64,000 nucleotides of DNA from Flavobacterium psychraerolatum (lineage in GTDB: Bacteria; Bacteroidota; Bacteroidia; Flavobacteriales; Flavobacteriaceae). Below, in pieces: positions 28,507 through 38,458 of the stretch (position 1 is its first letter; every line of letters begins with the position of its first letter). The DNA lies in contig NZ_JAOQMX010000005.1 in the NCBI RefSeq assembly GCF_025960985.1, positions 62,001 through 126,000 on the forward strand, written 5' to 3'. Both the position numbers and the translations under genes were made by a program. The notes below the pieces were generated by a model. It had not been told where the DNA came from, did not search any database, and saw nothing but the letters and a program-made list of their open reading frames with translations.

Positions 28507-30906
28507 CTAAACTCCCATTATATGAAGTACTCTAAATTCTTTATCTACTATTAAATAACTCTCTTTATCCATTGTTTTTTTATCAAAATCTATTTCTTCA
28601 TTATTAATTTCGATACATTTTACTTCAAAAGGTAAACCAATAAAGTTAATCTTATATTTAGAATACTTAGTATCATACTTTCCGTCTTTATGCAATTGAA
28701 TAATTAATTCGTTCTTTTTGCCCGTTACTTGGAAAGATAAAAAACTATATCGACCTTTTTTATAATCATAACCATCTTGAGCATCTTCATAAACTACTGA
28801 TTTTTCCATTCCGTCCTTATAATACAAATCAAGTATTAATTCATCAAATTCCAGTTCGCCAACATATTGTTGAATAGGATATTTTGGGATTATAGCTCCT
28901 GCTTTTATAAAAATTGGAATTTCATCAAATTTTGTGTCTACCCACATTTCTTTACCTCCTTTAAACATCAAATTTGTCCAATAGTTATACCAATTACCTC
29001 TAGCAACATATATTCGTCTACCTAATGAGTTAGGTTCTAATATTGGGCAAACCAAAATTTGATTTCCAAAGATAAATTCATCATTACGATAATGAGTTTG
29101 AATATCATCTTGATCAAAATAAACTAATGGTTTTAACATAGGGATTCCTTCTTCAATATATTGCCAAAACATAGTATACAAATAAGGCAACAATTGATAA
29201 CGAAGGTTGATGAATTTTCTTGTAATATCAATTACTTCTTCATCGAATGCCCAAGGTTCTTGATTACCATGATCACCTGAAGAATGGGTACGACAAAAAG
29301 GATGAAAAACACCCAACTGAATCCAACGTGCGTATAACTCTCCTGTTGGTTGTTCTGCAAAACCTCCAATATCCGAACCAGTGAAGCCCATACCAGAAAT
29401 ATTCATACGCTGTACTTGAATATTTGCGATCCATAAATGTTCCCAGGTAGCAACATTATCACCTGTCCATGATGACGTGTATCGTTGTGCTCCAGCATAT
29501 GCAGAGCGAGTAATTACAAAAGGTCGCTTTGGATAAGCAAATTTTTTCACACCATGATATGTTGCTCTTGCCATTTGTGTGCCATAAATATTATGGGCTT
29601 TTCTATGACTACATGGATTTCCATCATAATCATGTCGTACATCATTTGGAAATGTTTTGTTTGGAACTTCCATAACAGCTGGTTCATTCATGTCATTCCA
29701 AACTCCTTTCACTCCAATATCAACAATCAATTCTTTAAATAAACTAGCCCACCATTCTCTAACTTCAGGATTTGTGTAGTCTGGAAAATTACATTCACCA
29801 GGCCATACTTTCCCCTTCATATAGGGACCATCTGCCCTTTTGCAAAAATAATCTTTATCTAAAGCTTCTTGGTAAATAGAATATTCTTTATCAATTTTTA
29901 TCCCAGGATCAATAATAACAATTGTTTTGAATCCGTCCGCGGCCAACTCGGAAACCATTCGTTTTGGGTCTGGGAAATAATTTTTATCCCAAGTAAAACA
30001 TCTAAAACCATCCATATAATCAATATCAAGATAAATGGCATCACAAGGAATTTTTAATTCTCTAAATTTTGCTGTCACTTCTTTGACATTACTTTCTGGG
30101 AAATAACTCCATTTACATTGATGATAACCTAAAGTCCATAGCGGAGGTAATTCAGGTTTCCCTGTTAAATCTGTATAGGAGACTACAACATCTTGCATAT
30201 TTGGACCATAGATGAAATAATAATTCATTTCTCCGCCATCTGCCGAAAAGTTAGTGACATTTCTACGATCATGACAAAAGTCAAAATTTGTTTTAAAAGT
30301 ATTATCAAAAAAAATCCCGTATGCTTGTTTATTTTGTAACCCAATATAAAAAGGTACTACTTTGTAAAGTGGTTCTTGGTCTTTTTGGAAAGCATATTGA
30401 TCTGTTGCAAAATTTTCTAACTTTTTACCTTTAAGATTCATTTGAGTAGCTTTATCACCTAGACCGTAAAAACATTCACCGTCTTTCGAGGCTTTACTCA
30501 TTTTTACTATGTTTCCCCCAAATTCATAACTTTCCTCCCAATGAAAACCTAATTCATCTTCTAGTATTACCTTATTATCCATATCCAAAATAGAGACTCT
30601 AAGGTCTTCTTTTTGAACTTTACAAATAACTTTGCTTGTTTTTATTTTAAAATAAGTTGCTTTTTCAGTCACTTCAAGAAAATTATATCCATGTGAATGA
30701 TTTTGATCAATGGCATATGAAAAATCATTACTAAAATATCCTTTTGTAGTGTATCTAAAGCGTAACATACTATCTCTAAGTATGGTGATCTTTAAAATAA
30801 CACTATTATTTGTGTGAAAATAAACAGAATCTACTTCATGTTCATAGGAAATTATTTTTGAAGGGTATAAATTTCCTTTATACTCTAATTCTGTATTTGT
30901 AATCAT
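28507..30906 (-). CDS. glycoside hydrolase family 31 alpha-glucosidase
   Basis: A 799-residue GH31 enzyme with no signal peptide, hence cytoplasmic. The N-terminal beta-sandwich is followed by the catalytic barrel: DAIYLDIDYMDGF and the nucleophile motif WNDMNEPAV, with the acid/base Asp in WTGDNVATWEHLW and SDIGGF after it. Domain order and length match bacterial alpha-glucosidases. It lies last in the glg cluster, 350 bases past glgB, and could trim alpha-1,4-glucans or malto-oligosaccharides released from glycogen. The long gap suggests it may also have its own promoter. Confidence 0.93.
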   Translation of the reverse strand: MITNTELEYKGNLYPSKIISYEHEVDSVYFHTNNSVILKITILRDSMLRFRYTTKGYFSNDFSYAIDQNHSHGYNFLEVTEKATYFKIKTSKVICKVQKEDLRVSILDMDNKVILEDELGFHWEESYEFGGNIVKMSKASKDGECFYGLGDKATQMNLKGKKLENFATDQYAFQKDQEPLYKVVPFYIGLQNKQAYGIFFDNTFKTNFDFCHDRRNVTNFSADGGEMNYYFIYGPNMQDVVVSYTDLTGKPELPPLWTLGYHQCKWSYFPESNVKEVTAKFRELKIPCDAIYLDIDYMDGFRCFTWDKNYFPDPKRMVSELAADGFKTIVIIDPGIKIDKEYSIYQEALDKDYFCKRADGPYMKGKVWPGECNFPDYTNPEVREWWASLFKELIVDIGVKGVWNDMNEPAVMEVPNKTFPNDVRHDYDGNPCSHRKAHNIYGTQMARATYHGVKKFAYPKRPFVITRSAYAGAQRYTSSWTGDNVATWEHLWIANIQVQRMNISGMGFTGSDIGGFAEQPTGELYARWIQLGVFHPFCRTHSSGDHGNQEPWAFDEEVIDITRKFINLRYQLLPYLYTMFWQYIEEGIPMLKPLVYFDQDDIQTHYRNDEFIFGNQILVCPILEPNSLGRRIYVARGNWYNYWTNLMFKGGKEMWVDTKFDEIPIFIKAGAIIPKYPIQQYVGELEFDELILDLYYKDGMEKSVVYEDAQDGYDYKKGRYSFLSFQVTGKKNELIIQLHKDGKYDTKYSKYKINFIGLPFEVKCIEINNEEIDFDKKTMDKESYLIVDKEFRVLHIMGV

Positions 30907-31256
30907 TTTCCAGTTATTTTAAAGTTCAATATTATAATTATTTTAAGTTTCACCACTTTTTAATCAAAATTGATTCCTTTAATTATGATATAAAACAAAA
31001 TACCACATCCCTATTTAATAACTAAAGTAAATTGGGATATGATATTTTATTATTTTGTATAAATTGTAGCTCTATATAAATAAATGACTGCCCGCTCTTA
31101 CTATAATTTAAAAGGGGGGGGGAAACTATAACTTTAAGGTTATTTATTTCAATATGTATTGAAACAAATGATCCTATTTTATAATTTAATAAGTATTTTA
31201 TATTTACAGATCATTCTCAAGACACTCTATAAGAAGGAATCTTGTAAATAATTCAT
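30907..31256. other. gap between glgB and GH31 with a nine-G tract
   Basis: About 350 bases with no supported ORF. It holds an uninterrupted run of nine G at 31114-31122, striking in such AT-rich sequence. The GH31 gene must take its ribosome-binding site, and maybe a promoter, from this stretch. Confidence 0.6.
31114..31122. repeat. poly-G tract (nine G)
   Basis: Nine consecutive G on the plus strand (C on the transcribed minus strand), about 210 bases ahead of the GH31 start. Homopolymers of this size can slip during replication. Confidence 0.8.
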
Positions 31257-33167
31257 TTATTTTGAAATTTTATATGCGATCATAGCTAAAGGAGGTAGCG
31301 TCAGTTCTGCCGAAAAATCTCTACCGTCATAAGGTGATGCTTCAATTGCAATCTTATTTGGATTAACTATTCCACTTCCTCCATAAATTGCATCATCACT
31401 ATTGAAAATTTCAGTTAGTTTTCCTTTTCTAGGTAAACCAATACGGTAATTTTCTCTAACAACTTGAGTGAAGTTACAAACTACAATGACACTATCTTTT
31501 GGATCAATTCCATGTCGAATATAAGACATCACCGCATTTTGATGGTCTGAATAATTGATCCATTCAAATCCTTCTGGACTAAATTGTTTCTCATGCAAAG
31601 CAGGTTCAGATTTATACAAGCCATTCAAATTAGTAATTACTTTCTTAATACCTTCATGTAGAGGGTATTGTAACAAATGCCAATCTAAACTTTCTTGAAA
31701 ATTCCATTCGGCACTTTGACCAAATTCAGCCCCCATGAACAATAGTTTTGTTCCTGGATGTGTAAACATATAACCATAAAGCAATCGTAAGTTGGCGAAC
31801 TTCTGCCACTCATCCCCCGGCATTCTTCCAAAAATAGAATGTTTACCATATACTACTTCATCATGAGAAAGAGGTAGCATAAAATTTTCTGTAAAAGCAT
31901 AAGTCATAGAAAAAGTTAAATCATTTTGATGGTATTTCCTATAAACTGTGTCTTTTTGGAAATAATCTAAAGTATCATGCATCCAACCCATCATCCATTT
32001 CATTCCAAAACCTAATCCACCAACAAATGTGGGCCTAGAAACCATTGGAAAAGAAGTACTTTCTTCGGCAATTGTTTGAACACCTTCAAAATTAGAATAG
32101 ACAGCTTCATTAAACTCTTTCAAGAAACTGATAGTGTCTAAATTTTCTCTACCACCAAATTCATTTGGCTCCCACTCTCCTTCTTCTCTCGAGTAATCTA
32201 AATATAACATTGAAGCAACTGCATCTACTCTCAAAGAATCAACATGATAATGTTGTAGCCAAAAGATTGCATTGCTAATTAAGAAAGAACGAACTTCATT
32301 ACGACCATAGTTAAACACTAAACTTTTCCAGTCAGGATGGTATCCTTTTCTACGGTCAGGATGTTCGTATAAATTTGATCCATCAAAAAATCCTAATCCA
32401 TGTGCATCATCAGGAAAATGTGATGGAACCCAATCCATAATCACCCCAATTCCAGCTTGGTGCAGTTTATCAACCAAAACCATAAATTCTTGAGGATTTC
32501 CAAATCGTGAAGTTGGTGCAAAATAACCGACCAATTGATACCCCCATGACGGATCATAAGGATATTCCATTACAGGCATAAATTCTACATGAGTAAAACC
32601 TGTTTCTTTGACGTAATTAACTAGATCCTCAGCAAATTCTAAATACGTTAAAAAACGATTTTCTTCGCCTTGACGTTTCCAAGATCCTAAATGAACTTCA
32701 TACACCGAAAAAGGTTTATCAAGGCCATTGTGCTCTTTTCTAGTTTTCATCCATTTGGAATCATCCCATTTGTAATCCAAATCCCAAACAACTGAGGCTG
32801 TATGAGGTGGTTTTTCACAATAAAAAGCAAAAGGATCTGCTTTCTCAGTAATAATTCCACCATTATCAGATTGAATTTTATATTTATATGTAGTTCCTTT
32901 TTCAATTTCAGGAATGAAGCCTTCCCAAATTCCTGAAGAATCCCAACGTACTTGCAATTGGTGCTCTCCTTGAATCCAATAATTAAAATCACCGACAACA
33001 GAAACTGAACGAGCAGTAGGTGCCCAAACAGCGAAATATACTCCTTTTACTCCGTCCACTTCAATAAGATGTGCACCTAATTTTTCATATAATCTAAAAT
33101 GCTTTCCAGCTTTAAACAAATCTATATCAAAATCGGTAAAAAGAGAATGCGTTTGTACTTTATTCAT
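31257..33167 (-). CDS. glgB: 1,4-alpha-glucan branching enzyme
   Basis: A 636-residue GH13 branching enzyme: it cuts alpha-1,4 chains and rejoins them by alpha-1,6 bonds. The N-terminal CBM48 domain (about 20-130) is followed by the catalytic barrel. Catalytic Asp315 is in LRVDAVASM and Glu368 in TIAEEST, 53 residues apart as in the E. coli enzyme (Asp405, Glu458). A third Asp is in LPLSHDEVVYGK. It lacks the extra N1 domain of E. coli GlgB, giving the shorter form. It starts 66 bases after glgE in the glg operon. Confidence 0.97.
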   Translation of the reverse strand: MNKVQTHSLFTDFDIDLFKAGKHFRLYEKLGAHLIEVDGVKGVYFAVWAPTARSVSVVGDFNYWIQGEHQLQVRWDSSGIWEGFIPEIEKGTTYKYKIQSDNGGIITEKADPFAFYCEKPPHTASVVWDLDYKWDDSKWMKTRKEHNGLDKPFSVYEVHLGSWKRQGEENRFLTYLEFAEDLVNYVKETGFTHVEFMPVMEYPYDPSWGYQLVGYFAPTSRFGNPQEFMVLVDKLHQAGIGVIMDWVPSHFPDDAHGLGFFDGSNLYEHPDRRKGYHPDWKSLVFNYGRNEVRSFLISNAIFWLQHYHVDSLRVDAVASMLYLDYSREEGEWEPNEFGGRENLDTISFLKEFNEAVYSNFEGVQTIAEESTSFPMVSRPTFVGGLGFGMKWMMGWMHDTLDYFQKDTVYRKYHQNDLTFSMTYAFTENFMLPLSHDEVVYGKHSIFGRMPGDEWQKFANLRLLYGYMFTHPGTKLLFMGAEFGQSAEWNFQESLDWHLLQYPLHEGIKKVITNLNGLYKSEPALHEKQFSPEGFEWINYSDHQNAVMSYIRHGIDPKDSVIVVCNFTQVVRENYRIGLPRKGKLTEIFNSDDAIYGGSGIVNPNKIAIEASPYDGRDFSAELTLPPLAMIAYKISK

Positions 33168-33233
33168 TTTTTGGTTTGTTTTTTTTAAACTTTACTATAT
33201 ATTACTAGTAAAGAATGGTTATTAATAGCTTGA

Positions 33234-35168
33234 CTATTGTTGAATTTTAAACAAATGAAAAGGTAATTCCGGACTTATTTCAACATAATTCCATTCTTTA
33301 TCCCATAAATAGCTATTTCCAGTAATCAAATCTACAATATGAACAGGATTAATTCCTAACTTATCAATAGGTAATCTCACCCATCCTTTTTGAGTATTTG
33401 ATGAATCTAAATTAACTATCATCAGTGTTTTGTTTTGTAAGTCATCATCAAATTTATAATAAGCTATAATTTGATCATTATTGGTATCACAGAAAACGAT
33501 GTTATTTGTTTGTTGCAAAGAAGATTGCTCTTTACGAATCTGGTTAATTTTTGTGATTAATCGAGTCAATTTATTCTGAATGGTCCAATCCCATTTATAA
33601 ACCTCATATTTTTCAGAATTAAGATACTCTTCTTTCCCTGGTGCCATCGGTTCTGAAACTCTATATTCGAATACGGGACCATATATTCCAACACTTGAAC
33701 TTAAGGTAGCTGCTAGAAAATACTTTTGCAAATGCATTGATTCATTTCCGTTTTGCAAAGCAAAAGGATTAATATCAGGTGTGTTTGGCCAAAAATTAGG
33801 ACGATAAAATTCTTTTTGCTCAGATTGTGTTAATTCAGATACATATTCTGTTAATTCAGCTTTTGAATTCCTCCATGTAAAATAGGTATACGATTGACTA
33901 AATCCCTGTTTTGCCAGCTCATTCATGATTTTTGGACGTGTGAATGCTTCTGCTAGAAAAAGTACATCTGGATGTTTTTTCTTGATCTCGCCTATTAACC
34001 ATCCCCAGAAGTAAAAAGGCTTAGTATGCGGATTATCAACACGAAATATCTTTATATTACAATCTTCAATCCAAAATAATGCAACGTCTAATAATTCTTT
34101 CCAAAGATTTTTCCAGTCTGAACTTTCAAAATATATAGGCTGAATATCTTGGTATTTTTTAGGCGGATTTTCAGCATATTGTACTGTTCCGTCTGGTCTC
34201 CATTTAAACCATTGTGGAAAATCCTTTACATATGGATGATCTGGTGCCGCTTGTAAAGCATAATCCATAGCGACTTCAATTCCCCAATCTTGTGCTTTTT
34301 TTACTAATGATTTGAAATCTTCTATTGTACCCAATTCAGGATGAGTAGATTTATGTCCCCCTTTTTCTGAACCAATTCCCCAAGGTGAACCAACATCTCC
34401 TGGTTCAGCATTAGTTGCATTATTTTTACCCTTTCTATTTACTTCTCCAATAGGATGAATCGGCGGAAAATATAAGGTATCAAAACCCATTTGTGCTACT
34501 CTAGGCAATAATCTTTCACAGTCTTTAAAAGTTCCATGTTTACCCTCTTCTTCTGAAGTTGAACGAGGAAAAAATTCATACCAAGTACTAAATAGTGCTT
34601 TTTTTCTATCTACGTAAACTTTTAATTGTGAAGATTGATTAGCTAATAACCGTGTTGGGTATTTTTTAAAAATTTCAGTTAACCTAGGTGATGTAACTTC
34701 AGGAATTGCTTGATCATATTCTGATTCAGTTTTCAATAGGTATTCTAAATGTCCCAAATATCCTCTTTCATCGTGTGTTGCTACATCAAGAATAGCATGA
34801 ACATACTCTGCCCCTTCTAGTAATTCTGATTTCACATATTGACTGTCTTGAATTTTACGATCTGTCCCGTGTTGCCAGTTTAGCGCATAATCAACCCAAC
34901 CTTCTACAAAATAGCTATAATTCCCTTGTTTATCGACTTTAAAATCGCCAAACCATTCATCATTTACGGTTGGAATCATTCGAACTTCATTCCAATTTTC
35001 ATCAGACTCATGTTTGTATTTTACACAAACCTCAATGACATCATGACCATCAGAGAAAACAGCTGCAGTTACATGTACCGTCTGACCAACTATTCTCTTT
35101 ACAGCGAAAGTACCACCATCCAATTGTGGTGATACATTTTCTATTATAATTCTGGTTTGATTCTGCAT
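33234..35168 (-). CDS. glgE: alpha-1,4-glucan:maltose-1-phosphate maltosyltransferase
   Basis: A 644-residue GH13 subfamily-3 enzyme that adds maltosyl units from maltose-1-phosphate to alpha-glucan. The nucleophile is Asp378 (FRVDNPHTKPF), acid/base Glu407 (LAEAFTRP), and the third Asp is in PNTPDINPF near 465; spacing from Asp378 to Glu407 matches the Streptomyces enzyme. The maltose-1-phosphate-pocket-type sequences KGKNNATNAEPGDVGSPW and WKNLWKELLDVALFWIED are present. It lies between glgC and glgB. No treS or maltokinase is in the window, so the source of maltose-1-phosphate is unexplained unless GlgA or another transferase makes it. Confidence 0.93.
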   Translation of the reverse strand: MQNQTRIIIENVSPQLDGGTFAVKRIVGQTVHVTAAVFSDGHDVIEVCVKYKHESDENWNEVRMIPTVNDEWFGDFKVDKQGNYSYFVEGWVDYALNWQHGTDRKIQDSQYVKSELLEGAEYVHAILDVATHDERGYLGHLEYLLKTESEYDQAIPEVTSPRLTEIFKKYPTRLLANQSSQLKVYVDRKKALFSTWYEFFPRSTSEEEGKHGTFKDCERLLPRVAQMGFDTLYFPPIHPIGEVNRKGKNNATNAEPGDVGSPWGIGSEKGGHKSTHPELGTIEDFKSLVKKAQDWGIEVAMDYALQAAPDHPYVKDFPQWFKWRPDGTVQYAENPPKKYQDIQPIYFESSDWKNLWKELLDVALFWIEDCNIKIFRVDNPHTKPFYFWGWLIGEIKKKHPDVLFLAEAFTRPKIMNELAKQGFSQSYTYFTWRNSKAELTEYVSELTQSEQKEFYRPNFWPNTPDINPFALQNGNESMHLQKYFLAATLSSSVGIYGPVFEYRVSEPMAPGKEEYLNSEKYEVYKWDWTIQNKLTRLITKINQIRKEQSSLQQTNNIVFCDTNNDQIIAYYKFDDDLQNKTLMIVNLDSSNTQKGWVRLPIDKLGINPVHIVDLITGNSYLWDKEWNYVEISPELPFHLFKIQQ

Positions 35169-35228
35169 TTTATAAATGTATATCTTTTCTAATTTATAAT
35201 TTACTTTAGTTTTTCTGAATACCTATTA

Positions 35229-36509
35229 TTATTTGATAATATAATTATCTGGAATTATTGCTCCTTTTATAACAACTACAATTCCATCTTTGACAGCATA
35301 CAATTCATTGGAAGTATTTTCTAATTCTGGACTTCCAATAATTTGAACATCATTCCCAATTCGACAGTTTTTATCGATCAATGCATTCTTAATAAAGCAT
35401 CTTTCACCAATTCCAATTAAAGTTTTATTTTTATCTGTTTCCTCTTCCATTTTCTCGATACTTTGATACAAATCATTACCCATAATATAGCAATTTTGTA
35501 TCACAGAATCCTTGCCTATTCTAGAACGTATTCCGATTACAGATTTTGTTATTTCTTTAGCATTCAAAATACAACCTTCAGAAATTAACGAACGATCAAT
35601 CTTAGTGTTTTGGAATTTTGAAGGAGGTAATAATCTTGGACGTGTATAAATTTTATTATCGTTATCAAACAAATTAAATTTTGGAACATCATCTGTTAGA
35701 CCAATATTTGCTTCAAAGAAAGAGTCAATATTACCTATATCTGTCCAATATCCTTCGTATTGGTAACTTAATACTTTATGAGTTTCAACTGATTGTGGTA
35801 TAATTTCTTTTCCGAAGTCTTTGGCATCCGGATTAGCCATAAGTTCTACCAATAAATCTTTATTAAAGATATAAATTCCCATTGAAGCTAAATACAGCTT
35901 TCCTTCAGATTCCATTTGTTCACTCACTTCAGAAGACCAACCAGGTAATAAATCCTGAACAGGTTTTTCAATAAAAGATTCAATGAAACTATCACTATTT
36001 GTTTTCAAAATTCCAAAATCTGATGCGTCTTTTGCGTTTACAGGCAAAGTGGCTAAAGTGATATCAGCGTCTTTCCTGATGTGCTCTTCGATCATCTCGT
36101 TTAAATCCATTTGATACAATTGATCCCCAGAAAGAATTAATGCATAATCAAATTCATGATTCAAAAAGTGCGGCATACATTGTCGTACAGCATCTGCTGT
36201 TCCTTGAAACCAATTAGGGTTATCTACAGTTTGCTCTGCTGCCAAAATATCAACAAAAGCTTGACTAAAAGCACTAAAAACGTAAGTATTTTTAATGTGA
36301 GCATTCAAAGACGCCGAATTAAATTGTGTTAATACAAACATTCTATATATGTCAGAATTCATACAATTAGAAATAGGAATATCAACAAGTCTGTATTTAC
36401 CTCCAATTGGCACGGCAGGTTTCGACCTCGACTCCGTTAACGGATACAATCTTGAACCTTGACCACCTCCTAGAATAATCGCAATCACATTTTTTCTCTT
36501 CGCTTTCAT
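35229..36509 (-). CDS. glgC: glucose-1-phosphate adenylyltransferase
   Basis: A 426-residue ADP-glucose pyrophosphorylase: glucose-1-phosphate + ATP gives ADP-glucose + PPi. The nucleotide-binding loop is LGGGQGSRLYPLTESRSKPAVP near the N-terminus, followed by YRLVDIPISNCMNSD; the sugar-phosphate site includes YEGYWTDIGNIDSF; and a C-terminal left-handed beta-helix carries the hexapeptide repeats. Length matches the bacterial family. It starts 3 bases after glgA ends, so the two are translated together. It is usually the allosterically controlled step of glycogen synthesis; I cannot read the effector. Confidence 0.97.
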   Translation of the reverse strand: MKAKRKNVIAIILGGGQGSRLYPLTESRSKPAVPIGGKYRLVDIPISNCMNSDIYRMFVLTQFNSASLNAHIKNTYVFSAFSQAFVDILAAEQTVDNPNWFQGTADAVRQCMPHFLNHEFDYALILSGDQLYQMDLNEMIEEHIRKDADITLATLPVNAKDASDFGILKTNSDSFIESFIEKPVQDLLPGWSSEVSEQMESEGKLYLASMGIYIFNKDLLVELMANPDAKDFGKEIIPQSVETHKVLSYQYEGYWTDIGNIDSFFEANIGLTDDVPKFNLFDNDNKIYTRPRLLPPSKFQNTKIDRSLISEGCILNAKEITKSVIGIRSRIGKDSVIQNCYIMGNDLYQSIEKMEEETDKNKTLIGIGERCFIKNALIDKNCRIGNDVQIIGSPELENTSNELYAVKDGIVVVIKGAIIPDNYIIK

Positions 36510-36512
36510 CTT

Positions 36513-37928
36513 TTATTTTATTATTAAATTATACATTTTTAAATATTCTTGGTATGCTGTTTTCCAAGAATGATTAAGTGTCATCCCGGATTTTATTATT
36601 AAATTTATTTTTTCTTCATTTTCAAATAAAACTAAAGCTCTATTAGTTGCAGTAATCATGTCTTCAACAGTTGCGTTTTCAAAACAAATCCCTTGACCAT
36701 TATCCTCTATATCAATTACCGTATCTTTTAGTCCTCCGGTGCGTCTAACTATAGGAATAGCTCCATAACGATATGCATACATTTGATTCAATCCACACGA
36801 TTCTGTGCGTGACGGTATCAATAAAAAATCAGAGCCAGCATAAATCAAATGTGCCAATTCTTCATTAAAGCCAATGTAAATATTATAATTCTTTTGATAA
36901 TCAGTTAATAAATTACTCAATTGTTTTTCAATGGTTATATTTCCTTTGCCTAATATAAGAATATTAATTTTATTAGCGTTTTCTTGCAATACTTTTTTTG
37001 AGTATTCACACAATAAATCAGCTCCTTTTACATCCAATAGCCTTCCTACATAACTTATCAACGGCACATCATGTGATAAATTAAATAAATCACATAATTT
37101 TTCTTTGTTTTTTCGTTTACCAAAACTAAAATTCGTTATCGAAAAATTTACTTCAATTTTTGTATCGGTAGTAGGATTCCATGTTTCATAATCAATTCCA
37201 CTTAGAATCCCTTTCGATTTGTATCTCGTTTCGTTGAATAAATATTCTAATCCATTGGCTGAAATATTAACCTCATTTAGGTAATTAGGAGAAACGGTTG
37301 TAATGGCCCTTGCACACCTCAATCCAGCGGCTAGTGAATTAATACAACCATCCCATTCTAAAAGTCCTTTTTTATTCACATCATAATCTGGTAAATAATT
37401 ATTTTTATCAAAACTGAATTGTCCTTGATACAAAGCAGTATGTATTGTTAATAATGTTGGGATATTTTTTAATTTTTCATATTGCATCCCTTGTGTTATC
37501 ATAAATGGTATTAGTGCAGTATGATGGTCATGACAATTAATTACTGCAGGGAATTCATTTCGTGTCAATAACCAATCTAAAAATGCCTTTTGAAAAGTTA
37601 AAAATCGTTCTATATCATCTTTATATCCATAAATATCTTGCCTATCAAAAAGTTCTTGAATCACTATCAGATACAATTCAAACCCTAATGAATTATTTTT
37701 TTCTTTAAGTATTTTAAATGGAAAAAGAAATTGCCCCAATTCTACATCTGCCCAAAAAATAGTTTCAAATTTATTTTCTTGGATAAATTTGGTTTCATAA
37801 CAAGGAAGAAACACTTTTACTGAATGTTCTTCCATATTCTGGTATTTTGCCAATGCGCCAACCACATCTGCTAAACCACCAACCTTAGCAATTGGATAAC
37901 ATTCAGCACTAATATGAATAATTTCCAT
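36513..37928 (-). CDS. glgA: glycogen synthase, GT5
   Basis: A 471-residue starch/glycogen synthase of glycosyltransferase family 5: ADP-glucose extends the alpha-1,4 chain. The ADP-glucose-binding motif near the N-terminus is KVGGLADV with Lys15 (K-T/V-G-G-L family signature). The second Rossmann domain has SYVGRLLDVKGADLL and IPSRTESCGLNQMYAYRYGAIPIVRRTGGLKDTV, the GT5 C-terminal signature. First gene of the glg operon (glgA-glgC-glgE-glgB-GH31). In GlgE pathways a GT4 enzyme (GlgM) can also make maltose-1-phosphate; this one is GT5, so such a side activity would be new. Confidence 0.95.
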   Translation of the reverse strand: MEIIHISAECYPIAKVGGLADVVGALAKYQNMEEHSVKVFLPCYETKFIQENKFETIFWADVELGQFLFPFKILKEKNNSLGFELYLIVIQELFDRQDIYGYKDDIERFLTFQKAFLDWLLTRNEFPAVINCHDHHTALIPFMITQGMQYEKLKNIPTLLTIHTALYQGQFSFDKNNYLPDYDVNKKGLLEWDGCINSLAAGLRCARAITTVSPNYLNEVNISANGLEYLFNETRYKSKGILSGIDYETWNPTTDTKIEVNFSITNFSFGKRKNKEKLCDLFNLSHDVPLISYVGRLLDVKGADLLCEYSKKVLQENANKINILILGKGNITIEKQLSNLLTDYQKNYNIYIGFNEELAHLIYAGSDFLLIPSRTESCGLNQMYAYRYGAIPIVRRTGGLKDTVIDIEDNGQGICFENATVEDMITATNRALVLFENEEKINLIIKSGMTLNHSWKTAYQEYLKMYNLIIK

Positions 37929-38458
37929 ATGAATAATTTAAAACAATTATAGTTTAAAAATAATCTATGACTTTCATCAATTAATTATCAAAAACCGAAT
38001 AAATACCTGAATAAAAGTATTTAACATTTTCTAAATTTAGTAAAAAAATAAGTAAACAAAAGGATATTTGAAATTTTAGTAAAAATTTAAAAATTGACTC
38101 TTATAAGTCTTTATTTATATGCTTTTTTAATCAAAATAGGCCATTACATTACAATTATTCATCAAAAAATCACTAAATGGTTAAAAATTTAATAAAACTT
38201 GTTCCAAATTAGCAACAATTTTCTTTAATAAATCAATTCCATCATAAATACTAAGATAATTCTTCCTTACACTTTTTAAAATATAATGATTATTTGATCT
38301 TAGAATAGTAGGTAGATAAACGAATGATTTAATTTTTTCCTATTTTTAACATAAATTATAGTCTTAATAAATGTTCATTTGTCTACTATTAAGTAGTATT
38401 TTCGAATTATTTTTCGAATTAAATTATGAACTGCCTTTCTACTGTTAGTTAACCACAA
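37929..38458. other. intergenic between glgA and a histidine kinase
   Basis: About 530 AT-rich bases between divergent genes, holding the glg operon promoter. TAAATAC (38000-38006) and GTATTTA (38017-38023) form a small inverted repeat about 70 bases ahead of glgA that could be an operator. I see no ORF or RNA gene. Confidence 0.5.
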
